DNA from: Mastigias papua
Lineage: Eukaryota > Cnidaria > Scyphozoa > Rhizostomeae > Mastigiidae
Reading direction: 5' to 3'
DNA length: 64,000 nucleotides
Assembly (NCBI GenBank): GCA_964019165.1
Contig: OZ025277.1
Coordinates: 134,001-198,000, forward strand
The position numbers and the translations under genes were made by a program. Under the pieces are notes generated by a model, which worked only from the letters and a program-made list of their open reading frames with translations, was not told the origin of the DNA and did no database searches. Below are positions 34,011 to 48,569 of the stretch, one piece after another. How positions within the stretch are numbered: position 1 is the stretch's first letter; each line of letters opens with the position of its first letter.

Positions 34011-35580
34011 AAAATTGAAAACTTTAAACTACCCGCTATATATCAAAGAATAGTGGTGTGATTTAAGAATGGGGTGTCTTATCTGAAAGCACATTTATAG
34101 AGCTGTCGATTTATGTTTCATTTTATCATATGCTAACATATGCATTTAGTAACGTCATCAATTTGCTTTTGTTTTTGATGGCTTTCTAACACTTTTAAAC
34201 TACTATAACTAAATGAGTCGCAATTTATAGGAAAGTTGCTGAAAATGCAAGTACCTTTTACAGTATTAACAAAATTTAAACCAATAGTGGTTATAGAGCT
34301 CTCATGCCATTGTGCGATACATCAAACTTCAAGCAATATATGACGGTATCTTCTCATGTTCGAGCAGGGCTTTGCCGTGACTTACTGTCGTTGACTGTAT
34401 GTGATTCTATAATACCTGGTTGTCCGCATTTTCTGCAAATGTAAAGCGGTGGATATTGGAACAGCTGCTCTGATCTTTTTCATTTGGAAGAATTTACAAA
34501 TACCATTTAGAACAGACAACCTATTTCTATCTGGAAGTTGGATCCCTCGAGGTATATCAGTCATTCATTGTTGAGCACGTGTGTATATACATTGTTTTTG
34601 CAATCCTGTAAACAAATTTAACGTAATAAATAAATCATTCTGGTGCTTTTGCCAGCTCTTTCCGTACGTACAATTACAATTGCAATCAATCTGATTCCAG
34701 AGAGGTGGCATTTGCATGCCGCATGAAGTCAACAAGAAAGAAAAATACTTGCAAGGGAAAATGATATAGAGCACTGAAGTAGATAATTCCCTCATGCTCT
34801 TGTTAGCTTAAGGGAATGTATTCTAGGGCCTCATTATTGAGCACCCAGTGAGAAAAATTATAAGTGTATATTGAACACAATTGTTGAAACTATACTGAGC
34901 AAAACGTTGTCAAAATACTTATAGGAGGATTCCTATGCCATAATTGAACTGCAGTATTCCTTGGTCTTGGGATACGGAATCTGTCAGCACATTAAAACTG
35001 TACTACTAAATCAAAAGAAGCACCTTACAGCCACTGAATCACATCTTTTGTCTCCCTGGTGAGCAGTAACTAACATTGGAGACGAAAGAATTTCATTTAT
35101 GTTTGTTACCTCTAGGTAGAGCAATGTAAAAGGTATAGGTAGTCAGTTCCCTCAGAGGAAAGAATTTAATTTTGCTTTTATATAGTTGATAAAATTCATG
35201 TATATCAAGAGTAGAGCAAAAATTTTATATAGGCTTATGCATGTTAATTTTTCATCAGTCATTTATGTCCCAGTACTGCAATGTTTATTTTCAGCATCGC
35301 TGTATTATATCTTTTGTATGAGTATTTATTGCATTAGGTGCTGATGATGCAGCCTGCTGTATTACAAAGAAAATGATCAGGGTTTCCTCTTGTTCATCCC
35401 TTCCAGTACCTCTTTTGGATTAAAATGACCTCACTTCCATTCCTTCTCCACTCCCTTTGATTATGCCCTATTTAAACCACGCCCTATTGTGCCGCGCCCT
35501 TGTGAGGCAGCCATATTTTCTGCTGGATCCGCCACTGGGGGCGTGCATTGGGATCTCAAGAGTAAAAAAGAGTAGAGTCA
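34011..35580. other. No recognisable gene
   Basis: AT-rich, only short frames. The segment at about 35435-35560 is GC-richer and looks like a dispersed repeat (GGATCCGCCACTGGGGG), without a structure I can define. Confidence 0.45.
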
Positions 35581-35621
35581 ATAATTAATTAAATGACAAT
35601 TGATCTGAGTTTGTAAAAAAT

Positions 35622-35650
35622 GTTTCGATTGCTTCGACAATCATCTTCAG
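35622..35650 (-). ncRNA. Hammerhead-like core at PLE 3' end
   Basis: Minus orientation: CTGAAGA, one T, stem II GATTG-TCGAAG-CAATC (5 bp), then GAAAC. Position 7 of the core is variable in hammerheads, so CTGAAGA is acceptable. As in the other copies, one unpaired base sits before stem II. Confidence 0.5.
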
Positions 35651-36349
35651 CTACGAATAAAGCATATTACATCGTTCAAAAGATATAAAGACAAATGACT
35701 GCTCCCTAGAGGTTTTAAAGCAAAAAGTAAAATAGAATGTGCCGGGTGCTTAGAATGAGGGCTATAATATAATACCAAAGGATGCCTAGTGCATAGAACG
35801 AGTACTGTAATGCAACAGCAGTGGGAATTACCTGTGGATATGAGACAATTAAAGTAGGAGCAAACAAATAGGCTACAGATTACATAGAGCAAGAAGAGAA
35901 GAACGAAGTGGCTTAAATTTGAAGTGGCTGTAGATTCAGTGGACGATTCGGTATTGAATGTAGCCAAAGGGGTTGAGGATAGAGAAGTGTTGTTTAGATA
36001 CTGTTTAATGACTTGCTCATTAATTTTGCACGGGAACAGAAGTTTCTTCACAATAATAATGCGAGTTTCGATGTCTTTATGAAGTCCTTGGCATGTGTTA
36101 TTAATTTTGTATGTTCTGCCTACTACAGTTCTAACTAAACCAATCTTATAAGAATGCGAAGTGAAACTAAAAAAGTTAGTGAGAAGTCCAGTATAAGTGG
36201 TTTTATGATAGATACATGTTGTAGGAGAGGATAAAGTATTGTCAACCAGGACATCTAAGAGAGCTAGTCTGTTGTCAGCTTCCTTTTTCATGGAAGATGT
36301 TATATTAGGGTGTTGCTTGTTGAGGAAATTAAAAAATGACACAGTGTAG

Positions 36350-36785
36350 TAAATGTAAACATTGTACATGCAAGCAATTTCTTACTCCATGCAAATATTT
36401 CTTCTTTCATTCATTCGCTTTCCTAATCGCACACCTTGGACATCATCATACGTTACTCCTATCGTCACATATCTGGTTATTCTTCTTCGGTTCTTCTACA
36501 CGCAATCATCGCTCAACCACCTAACCCTTCCTGTACCTAATTCATGGTTATTTTGGGTTGTTCAATGTTTACGTATATATTCATGTTAATTGTAATGTAA
36601 AGTCAGTCAGAGTAGGGTCAGAGTACCGTGAGCAACAAAGTCTCCTCTCTCTCTGCCGCCGTGTTCTCTGCACATTAAATCAGACTGCAACATAATGAAG
36701 ACCAACCCACCAACCAACAAGGGGCAATCACAGGACAAGCAATAATGATAGGAAAACCATAGTTCTTATAAAAGCATAATGTCAA
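36350..36785. other. Insert within the PLE reverse transcriptase
   Basis: Splits the PLE frame between the YVDD block and the thumb. It has no ORF of note. The plus strand text GTAAAGTCAGTCAGAGTAG to CAGACTGCAACATAATG has the feel of an LTR end next to a primer-binding region, but the duplication flanking it was not resolved. Confidence 0.4.
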
Positions 36786-37652
36786 GAATTGAAGAAGCAA
36801 AACATATCATCAACATATCCGCGACAGAAGAGAACCTTTAAATTCTTAAAGTTCTCTGACTAAATCTTTTTGTAATGACCCATGAAGAGGTTAGCTAGGA
36901 CAGGTACAAGCGGTGATTCCATTGAGATGTTGTCTACCTGACCAAAAGTGTTACCGTTAAAGAGAAAATTGGTATGTGCTGTGGCGAAAGAGAATAGTTT
37001 AGTGGGGTCTTCTTTAAAGCTGGAATTGTTCTGAAAGAAATAGGAGACTGCAAGATCGATGGATTCATTTAGTAGTGGGCTTATGTTGATGAAAAGACTG
37101 TAAACATCAATAGATACCTTAAATTTGCTGCTGGTACCAATGTTCTTAAGCTCAGAGACGAAAGAAAATGTATCAGCAATAGTGTGCTCATTAGGTATGC
37201 ATAGTTGTAAGATGCTGCAAAGAAATTTGCAAAGCTCATAGTTGTATGTGCGGATGGAAGAAACTATGGGTAGGGAAGCAGGCATAGTATTGGGTCAGTA
37301 CTGATGAATGAAATGATTAGCTATCATGACGAACCCGAGGCTACATTTTTTTTGAAAATGTTTTCCTTATTTTTTCTATGATCAGCTGGGAATTGTTGGT
37401 AGCTGACTTTAATTCCATAGCAAACTTTGTAAAGATATAGGACTTGTCCCATAAATCCAAAAGTAAGTCAAACTGTGGTCAAATCCAAAAGAAATTTTCA
37501 AAGTCAAACGAGATCTCAATAAGCGATTGCGAGGCTGTATCAACTTTGGGGAAGAAGAAAAGGTATGGCGTCGTAAACAAAGTGTTGTTGTCCTACTTCG
37601 GAATGCGGCTTGGATGCACAAGAGTCCTGATGCCCAATCTACTAGATGAGTC

Positions 37653-37777
37653 ATGGAGAGTCTTAGCTCACATATGTGCAATGTCTGCGGCTGTGAATCT
37701 ATCTTTCGTTGTTCATCGTGCCGAGTAGCCTTCTACTGCAGTAGGGTTCATCAAATCGAGGATTGGAAGAAACACAG
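37653..37777 (+). CDS. EGLN: EGLN (HIF prolyl hydroxylase) exon 1: MYND zinc finger
   Basis: The ATG at 37653 is the first after an in-frame TGA (37647). The 41 complete codons encode MESLSSHMCNVC, FRCSSC, FYCSRVHQ and EDWKKH, a MYND finger with ligands C9, C12, C20, C23, C29, H33 and H41. The last ligand, C45, is missing from this exon. The exon ends AACACAG followed by the splice donor GTAAGA (37778). The split codon AG+G and the next residues QMC come from 45091, giving the expected WKKHxxxC end. EGLN1/PHD2 carries the same N-terminal MYND finger, which recruits the HSP90 co-chaperone p23 in vertebrates. Exon assignment is inferred, with no transcript evidence. Confidence 0.82.
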
Positions 37778-37965
37778 GTAAGAATCTGAAGTATACCATA
37801 GTTTCTGGTATATAAGAACATCATGTTAGAAATAATACCCCAGCTGCTTTATGAGGTTATCATTACTGTTGTGCTCCTTGTAGCAAAGTAATTACGTAGA
37901 TTTCCAGTTAAACACGTCGTTGAAGTCCAGAATGCAGAGTCTGACAAGTGCGCTTTCGAGATCTA

Positions 37966-38431
37966 CAGTAAATCCCCGCATATAAGAACCTAAATTTTTG
38001 AGGTTCCGGCTGAATTGGGTTCTTATTTAAATGGTGCTTAGATGACAATCAGGGTATAAAGGTTCTTATATGAAGGTTCATTTTAAACCTTGTGTAAGGC
38101 ATCAACAAAAAAATTCAACCATTTCAATTGAACTTGGGAAGCTTTCTCATCTCTAATTCTAGAGTCAGGATCTTGAAAAAGTTTCCTTGGAAGTTCAAAC
38201 TTAACAACCAACCAGGTTAAAAGTATTCTTCAATAACCTTCAAGCACAATGGCAAAATTAGTTTCTTAATTAATACTGAAAGTCAATATCAAAAATGAAC
38301 TTTGTTATTTTGCAATAAGAACCCGTTATTCTATCAGGCTGGAAAAGGTTCTTATTTAGAAGGTGCTTAAATCAGGAAAAACAGGCTGTTGGTTCTAATT
38401 TTTGAAGGGTCTTATATACGGGGATTTACTG
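37966..38431. mobile_element. pogo-like MITE in EGLN intron
   Basis: The 466-bp element is flanked by TA. The left end is CAGTAAATCCCCGCATATAA. The right end in reverse complement is CAGTAAATCCCCGTATATAA. It has internal repeats of GGTTCTTATTTA words and no ORF. Confidence 0.85.
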
Positions 38432-38433
38432 TA

Positions 38434-38990
38434 TTGTATCAAATACTACTGCACACCCAGGAACTGGGTGTGGCAGGGTGTTGAATACCGTGATGCGACG
38501 GGATGTAATTGCTTGATTTGCCCATCTGAAATCAATGCAAACCATGCACCAGACGTAAGACCATTGGACTGCGAAACTGCACCAAGGTTTTATAGCTTAA
38601 TGCACATCTGCCAAGGACAAAGGCAAACATATCATAATCATCATAAGACAACCTTTGATTATTTTTAGATAGCTTTAGTGCAACTTTACAAACTGATGGC
38701 TGCAAAAGCACAAGTAATGTCCATTGCTATTAAAATATGTTTCCTTGTGTTAATATACTGTTTCATCTTTGACTTGCAACAACAAACCAATATCTGATGT
38801 CAATATGGAGAGGAAGAAATTTGCACCAGATATGCCTGGTTGACATAGTAAGCAATTGGTGCTTGAAGTGGTACAAAAACTGGTGTTAGAACATTACTCA
38901 TATCGACTATGATGTCCATAAAACATATGACCATAAAACGTTAGTGTATTGTTACATATATTTATATATAACAACTCAATGCATGTATGC

Positions 38991-38995
<5 letters not shown>
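38434..38995. other. Intronic sequence without recognised feature
   Basis: Only short frames. The segment GGAACTGGGTGTGGCAGGG to about 38660 reads as protein-like in one phase, but I cannot name it. Confidence 0.35.

Positions 38996-39070
<75 letters not shown>
38996..39070. repeat. (AT)n array
   Basis: (TA)n following TGTATGCATGTATA. Confidence 0.95.
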
Positions 39071-39072
<2 letters not shown>

Positions 39073-39095
39073 CTACTGATCGTATATATTAGAGC

Positions 39096-39231
39096 TGCTT
39101 GATAAAGGTGAAAGCCTAAAGTGACCATAAGGTGCTAAACACCAGGGGAGTTAAAACAAGCCACTGTGGTCTAGTGGTTACGACGCTTGCCTGGATTGCG
39201 AGAGACACTGGTCCGATCCCAGGTGGTGGCA
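39096..39231 (+). repeat. tRNA-derived SINE with degenerate hammerhead-like leader
   Basis: 39160-39231 folds as a tRNA-like unit: acceptor GCCACTG with TGGTGGC, A box TGGTCTAGTGGTTACGACGC, B box GGTCCGATCCC, and T stem CTGG/CCAG. Upstream at 39096-39120, TTGATAAAGGTGAAAGCCTAAAG looks like a decayed version of the CTGATGAAGG..CCGAAAC core. The order core-then-tRNA is the same as in the 264-bp repeat at 40604-41640. Confidence 0.6.
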
Positions 39232-39322
39232 AATTTTAATTTTCTCCTGGTTTTTCTGAGAATAATAATGTTTCTGTCTGCACTGAAAAAGGAGAAATCC
39301 TGGTTACTCACAAGCTACTGAG

Positions 39323-40604
<1,282 letters not shown>

Positions 40605-40823
40605 ATTAATTCGGCTAAGGCTGACATAGGTAAATACTAAGTCATGAGTGGGCTACCACAATTGGAAAATTTATTTTGGCCCCAGTGCGGATTCGAACTC
40701 ACGATGTTTAGATCAGAAGACTCCTGTGCTAATCAATTGCGCCATCCAGGCACAAAAGAATAGCGGTGGAATCTTAAGGTCATTCTACCGTCAGTCCCTC
40801 AACACATCTAGGGCCTTCTCTAT

Positions 40824-40848
40824 GTTTCGGCTATAATGCCTTCTTCAG
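40824..40848 (-). ncRNA. Hammerhead-like core, minus copy
   Basis: 25 bases identical to the plus copies at 41164 and 41428. Confidence 0.5.
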
Positions 40849-41163
40849 AGCCAAGCGTACTTTATAATATTAATTCGGCTAAGGCTGACATAGGTAAATA
40901 CTAAGTCATGAGTGGGCTACCACAATTGGAAAATTTATTTTGGCCCCAGTGCGGATTCGAACTCACGATGTTTAGATTCCACCGCTATTCTTTTGTGCCT
41001 GGATGGCGCAATTGATTAGCACAGGAGTCTTCTGATCTAAACATCGTGAGTTCGAATCCGCACTGGGGCCAAAATAAATTTTCCAATTGTGGTAGCCCAC
41101 TCATGACTTAGTATTTACCTATGTCAGCCTTAGCCGAATTAATATTATAAAGTACGCTTGGCT

Positions 41164-41188
41164 CTGAAGAAGGCATTATAGCCGAAAC
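41164..41188 (+). ncRNA. Hammerhead-like core, plus copy 1
   Basis: CTGAAGA, extra A, 3-bp stem II GGC/GCC with ATTATA loop, GAAAC. A possible stem III pairs ACAT after GAA with ATGT 14 bases later. Stem I is poor, so activity is uncertain. Confidence 0.5.
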
Positions 41189-41260
41189 ATAGAGAAGGCC
41201 CTAGATGTGTTGAGGGACTGACGGTAGAATGACCTTAAGATTCCACCGCTATTCTTTTGT

Positions 41261-41334
41261 GCCTGGATGGCGCAATTGATTAGCACAGGAGTCTTCTGAT
41301 CTAAACATCGTGAGTTCGAATCCGCACTGGGGCC
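41261..41334 (+). repeat. tRNA-like region of the 264-bp unit
   Basis: Starts GCCTGGATGGCGCAATTG and ends GAGTTCGAATCCGCACTGG. The A and B boxes are well formed and their spacing suits pol III. The acceptor stem does not pair properly, so it is tRNA-derived rather than a tRNA gene. Other copies are at about 41001-41068 and 41525-41598 (plus) and 40680-40752 (minus). Confidence 0.65.
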
Positions 41335-41427
41335 AAAATAAATTTTCCAATTGTGGTAGCCCACTCATGACTTAGTATTTACCTATGTCAGCCTTAGCCG
41401 AATTAATATTATAAAGTACGCTTGGCT

Positions 41428-41452
41428 CTGAAGAAGGCATTATAGCCGAAAC
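41428..41452 (+). ncRNA. Hammerhead-like core, plus copy 2
   Basis: Exactly 264 bp after the previous copy, identical. Confidence 0.5.
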
Positions 41453-41640
41453 ATAGAGAAGGCCCTAGATGTGTTGAGGGACTGACGGTAGAATGACCTT
41501 AAGATTCCACCGCTATTCTTTTGTGCCTGGATGGCGCAATTGATTAGCACAGGAGTCTTCTGATCTAAACATCGTGAGTTCGAATCCGCACTGGGGCCAA
41601 AATAAATTTTCCAATTGTGGTAGCCCACTCATGACTTAGT

Positions 41641-41945
<305 letters not shown>

Positions 41946-41989
41946 TATATATAGAAATATATACATACATATAAATATATATATATATA

Positions 41990-43905
<1,916 letters not shown>

Positions 43906-44686
43906 CAATCCGTGTTATTCTATAGCTTATGATAGTTTTGTTTAGGAACTTTGTTGTGAATGAAAGATATGGAATCTAGTTTTATCTACGTTCAATGTAT
44001 GCTGTTTTGCATCAAACCACTCTTTAGCTTCAATTTGTCATTTACAACCTTTCAGACTCATAGCTACTGTTGTATCAAGTATCATAAGAGAGATAACTTG
44101 CATGAAGCCTTAGGAATATCATTGATATCATTGAGAAAAAGAGTCTACCAAGAACAGATCATGGATATGGGAGCCAAGATTTAACATTTGATTACAGAAA
44201 TAATTGCCAGTAACAAAAAAAATACTTTTCCCTTTTTCTAAAATAAGAACTAAACCAAGACATTGCTGTAATACCGTAGTGATCATGTTTTTTGGTGGCA
44301 TTTAATGATTAACTGTGGTAAAATCCTTTTGTAAATCAATAAAAATTCTACTCCCAAAATGTTTGTTGTATAAGGTATTTTTAAGTGATTCTATTAAACT
44401 TGTAAGTACATGATGTATTGTGGGACAGGCACAGAAAACACACTGGAGTTTGTAAAGGATACTATATAGTTTCATGAAGTTATAAAGAGGTTTTTATGTA
44501 ATTATCTCTGCAGTATTACTGAATAGAGGTGAAGGAGATGTTTGTCAGTTTTTGGGAGAATTCAGGGGTAGATAGTTTTTGCGAACTGGAGCAGCTGGAG
44601 TGACAATAACTTCCAGAATGCCCTCTAGGAATATGGTTGACCTATAGTATAGAGAAAGAGTGGTAACATTATTTTTATATTTATAT
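43906..44686. other. Intronic sequence, no recognised gene
   Basis: Short frames only. About 44260-44440 reads in one phase like a faint reverse-transcriptase-type segment, but not enough to call. Confidence 0.35.
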
Positions 44687-44896
44687 AGGCTTTTCAATGA
44701 GTAAATTAGACGCGCGCTGCCAATCGCACGCTTGGGACCGTTTTCGCGCGATAAACAGTCAATTGTGAGAGCTGCTCTTAGTATTTGGATATATATTTTT
44801 CATAAAGCTGGCGCGAGCGACAAATCGAGCGCGTGAACTGAGCTGGGCGCGTGCCTGCGCGCTCGTGCACGATCGCGCGCGTCTTATTGAAAGGCC
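44687..44896. mobile_element. GC-rich MITE-like element
   Basis: The ends AGGCTTTTCAATGAGTAAAT and, in reverse complement, AGGCCTTTCAATAAGACGCG are inverted repeats. The interior is rich in GCGCGC, unlike its surroundings. Confidence 0.6.
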
Positions 44897-44914
44897 TGTT
44901 GATATGTTTTTATT

Positions 44915-44970
44915 TATATTCCCGCTTTTCGAGCAATAGTGAAATTCTGTAGTACCAACAGGCTTTTCAG
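44915..44970. repeat. Relative of the 10019-10132 hairpin insert
   Basis: CGCTTTTCGAGCAATAGTG, then TTCTGTAGTACCAACAGGC, matches the right part of the hairpin element with a few changes. The inverted arm is absent here. Confidence 0.6.
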
Positions 44971-45090
44971 CTATCTGATGGTATACAATTTATGAAGGAG
45001 AACCATAGATTTCATAGGGAAGTGCACTTGCAAAAGTTATGATAGTAATTAATCATAGTAGATAATAATTATAGTTTGGCAACTCTACAG

Positions 45091-45946
45091 GCAAATGTGC
45101 ATTATCAACCAAAAATTGAAGGAAATTAATGCCGCTCAGATGGAAATTGAAAGTTCATGCACTAATATTGATACTGAAGTCCCAACTCCACCACCTTCAA
45201 TACATGATCTTCAGAAATCATTGTCATTTTCAATAATCAACAGAATGGATTTTGTTTCTTTACATGATGTGTCTGAGAGGATTATTGTTGATCTTAACAC
45301 ACGCAACTTTGCAGTGGTGGACAAATTTCTTGATGATGCCTTGCTTTGTCAAGTCTTAGATGAAGTGCATCAGTTATATTATGGAGCGAGAGAATTCCAA
45401 CCTGGTCAATTAAGTCATATATCAGGCTTAGCGATGGAAGCTGACAGGGACGTTCGAGGAGATCTAGTTACTTGGATAGATGGCTCATCACATCCCCAGA
45501 TGAAACATCTGCTAATGGCGGTTCAGCAAACTGATGAAATGGTTGCACTTATGAGTAGTGATGAAAGACTTATCACTTGTAACATTAAAAGCAGGTCAAG
45601 TGTAATGGTTGCATGTTATCCAGGTAAAGGTACACGCTATAAGCGCCACATTGATAACCCCTGCGGTGATGGACGAAAGCTAACTACCATTTTGTACCTC
45701 AATAAAAATTATGCTGCTTCAAGAGATGGAGGTGCCCTTAGAATTTACAAACCAGATGGTTCAGGTTACTATGAAGTACAGCCAATTTTCGGGCGGTTCA
45801 TAATATTTTGGTCAGATTGCAGAACCCCTCATGAAGTATTACCATGTTTCCGTGAGAGATTTGCCATTTCTGTTTGGTATTTTGATGCAAAAGAACGAAA
45901 TGAATCATTAAGAAGTTCAAATGTAACTATACCATTAAATACATGA
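45091..45946 (+). CDS. EGLN: EGLN (HIF prolyl hydroxylase) exon 2: catalytic domain
   Basis: The acceptor CTCTACAG at 45083-45090 joins in phase with exon 1 (AG+G) to give a 326-residue protein. The 2-oxoglutarate/Fe(II) dioxygenase domain spans about residues 90-315: NFAVVDKFLDD, the substrate-loop segment DVRGDLVTWIDG, VMVACYPGKGTRYKRHIDNP with iron ligands H228 and D230, ILYLNKNY, RTPHEVLP with H289, and RFAISVWYFD with the 2-oxoglutarate-binding R298. These are all the residues expected of an active EGLN/PHD enzyme, which hydroxylates HIF-alpha prolines in an oxygen-dependent way. The linker between finger and catalytic domain is short (about 45 residues) compared with human EGLN1. The whole catalytic domain is one exon. 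Confidence 0.92.
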
Positions 45947-46029
45947 ATGAAAATTTGGTTCAATTATTGCAGTTATCCAGCATACCACTACGTATAATTG
46001 TTGATTCAATTTAGTGTTCTGTGGTGATA

Positions 46030-46471
46030 CCTTACTCTTAGGTTCCTAATAAACGTCCCGGGACGCTTATTAATTTTGCGATTTTTTCCCGACCCCCCGG
46101 ACTTTATTAGGACCCCCCATTTATTAATTTTATGATATTTGACAGATGAGGTTGTCCTTTATTCTTTAACTTTTGCAAATTGTTTGTCTTTATTTGCTCC
46201 GTTAATATATCAGAGATATTTTTTATGCTTACAGCATATACATAGATTTTCATGCTGTATTTGGCTTATATTTCTTATTCTTGGGTTATCTTAAAAACTG
46301 TTCTTATTAGTTTCTCTTGTTTTTGAAAAGATATCCTCTATGGAATTGTGTTTTTAGAGATTTTGATATTTTTCGAAATCCTGATCACCCCCCGTTTATT
46401 AAATATTCGAAAATTTTCCAACCCCCCCTACTATTATGACCCCCCGTTTATTAGGAACCTAAGAGTAAGCA
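46030..46471. mobile_element. MITE with 25-bp perfect terminal inverted repeats
   Basis: CTTACTCTTAGGTTCCTAAT (plus AAACG) at 46031 is perfectly repeated inverted at the right end (to 46470). TA flanks both sides. The interior has CCCCC-rich words beside TTTATTA, no ORF. The same left terminus occurs at 50570. Confidence 0.85.
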
Positions 46472-48330
46472 TATCATAATGAGAGTTTTAGTGATAGATT
46501 CCCATTACCGCCTTTTATGTGTCAGTATGCAGTCATTTTGGTTGTTAATTTTCACAAATTAAATTATGTGATATCACAGGTTTTTTATGGGATCATTCAA
46601 AATTAATTTTAAAATGGGGCTTGGGGTATGACCTACTTTGTGATGAAATGTTACAAAATGTTCTGGGGTGTTATGTATCAAACTACATTACTTCCTTCCT
46701 GCCAGAAACTCGCAATTTGGTGCCATTTTTTCTATTCGTTAATCTTCTGAGTAGAATAAGTAAAATGAATGATGCCCATTCAGAATAGCAATACGATTGT
46801 TGTGTAGCATTCTTGCAAGATAATTGAGGGAAATCCAATAGTTTCTAATCACATGTTCTAAAGTAAATGTACAGAATGAACCTAGTGAAATATTATGGGG
46901 TGAAAATTGAAATAGGGCAATTAGATACTTTTATGAATGCTACATATCAAAGATGGGGTATCAACCGCAAGTGTGACAATAACATGGGGATGGAGTGAGA
47001 ATAAAAATGGAAATATTTCCATTATACACTTTTTGGATTATCCCTATCACCAAAAATCTTTGGATTTGTGCTAAGCAAAGGTAGAAATGTGTAATTTATG
47101 GACGCCATGCCAGATCTACTAGTCTTCCCCGTTTCACCATGAGTTTCCCACTCTGGTGTATCTTCTCCCGGCCTTCCGGTATCTTGTCTATTTCTCCCTA
47201 CTTCATATCGTTCTCTCAGTTTTCTCTTGTTTACTCCTGATGTTTCAACAAGTGCTGTGGAAGTGACAAACTGTATTCAGTCTTGCAAAAATTAGTGCAT
47301 TGCTTTGTTCTTGGGAAATGTATAATGGACAATTGTTCTGCTTGGCAGCGTATTCCTACTAATTATTAGTGAATAGGTTTGGGAACAGCAAAGATTTAGC
47401 ATAAATGCGTATGAAACTGACGACTTGGACAATTTGCGATGGCAAAGAGGATGAAACATTCTTTTTTCGTTCATAAATAAAATAAGTACTTGTCAAATCT
47501 AACATCTACAAACGTCCCTTCTAAAATTGAGGGAAGGGTCATATTGCGTTATAAGGAAGAATAAAACTAACAACTGTTGTAACCTTCAGATACATATTTC
47601 ACTTTAAAGTATTTTGGCAACGAAACCACGATACCCAGAGTCCCAAATTCCTTGCCGCGGGTGGGTACCTAAGGAAAATATTGTTAAAGCAGAAAAACTG
47701 GTACTTCTAGACAGCTGAAAAAACACTGAGTTAATTTTTGTTGAGGAGCTATATTATCGCCTATTTAGAGTTTGCTTCAATTGATTGCTCAAAGTGCAAC
47801 AGTGGTGAACTTTTGTTCTCCCTATTTCTGTATATTTTTCCCCGTTGCTTTTAACGAATCGTGTTATCTCCCTATTTTATCTGTGTTCAGGTTCGCATGT
47901 CTGGCATTGCCCTATATAGATGAGAAAATATCCAATTAAGAGATTGATTGGACTCTTTTGCACAAAATCTCAGATTTTGCAGGAATTTTGTTCAAATTTA
48001 TTATTCAATATTCATACGTTGTTTTGTGTCTTAACTCTACGAAATAAATACATGTTTTACTTCCCTTATTTGCGCAATTCTTGTAGTATAATTATAATTC
48101 TTCACTGAGTTGTTCATTTATCATAAAATCACATTTTAGCTGGCCACTTTTAATCTATTTTATTCCAATATTTTGAATGTAGTAATGTAAGCTGTTAGAC
48201 AACCAGGTTGATAGGCTTTTATGAATTGTATTTTGGTTTCTAATTCTATTTCTAGCATTACACGTGCAGTTTGTCTATGACAGGTGTATGCTGCGTTTAC
48301 TCTATTTCGGAAAGGTGGTCTTTAAATAGG
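46472..48330. other. No recognisable gene (downstream of EGLN)
   Basis: AT-rich, only short frames. No repeat or RNA structure stands out. Confidence 0.45.
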
Positions 48331-48569
48331 GAAGTACATTAACTAAATTCACTAATAGTTTTGTTTTTGCTGTTTGGAGAGAGAGGCGGGCAGGCAGACA
48401 GGCAGACGGCAGGCAGACAGGCAGGCCGGAAGATTTCGTGCGCTAGATAGCTGGAAAGATCAGCCAATATTCCACAACATCTTTTTCGAAAAGTGATTGG
48501 GTAACATTGGGCTAAAACATTTCTGGGAGTCATGCCCCTCATGGCCCCCCTCGGAAATGCCCTGCCTCA
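48331..48569. other. Unassigned; short (GGCAGGCAGACA)n run
   Basis: 48380-48425 is a short GGCAGACAGGC-type repeat. Otherwise nothing identified. Confidence 0.4.

Larger units (their letters stand above)
35590..37285 (-). pseudogene. Penelope-like element with reverse transcriptase fragments
   Basis: Minus-strand order: 37285-36860 with SIRTYNYELCKFLCSIL, VSIDVYSLFINISPL and SMESPLVPVLANLFMGH. Next is LFCRGYVDDMFCFFNS (YVDD catalytic motif, about 36790-36840). Then comes an insertion (about 36350-36785), then FFNFLNKQHPNITSSM, CIYHKTTYTGLLTNFFSFT and YKIGLVRTVVGRTYKI (thumb), ending near 35990. These are Penelope-type reverse transcriptase blocks. No GIY-YIG domain follows. A hammerhead-like core at 35650-35622 closes the 3' end. 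Degraded and inactive. It lies antisense about 370 bp upstream of EGLN exon 1. Confidence 0.88.

Noticed and set aside
37444..37728. 94-residue plus-strand ORF over the MYND exon
   Set aside because: It uses the wrong phase; the MYND ligands appear only in the phase starting at 37653.
39160..39231. Functional tRNA gene
   Set aside because: The anticodon arm does not fold cleanly and the unit is attached to a SINE-like body; kept as tRNA-derived repeat.
41261..41334. Functional tRNA gene
   Set aside because: A and B boxes are good, but the acceptor stem does not pair and the anticodon arm is irregular; present in every tandem unit, so SINE-like.
41176..41628. Identical 62-codon frames (also at 40648) as a gene family
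   Set aside because: They are shadows of the 264-bp repeat crossing the tRNA-like region; no protein-like features.
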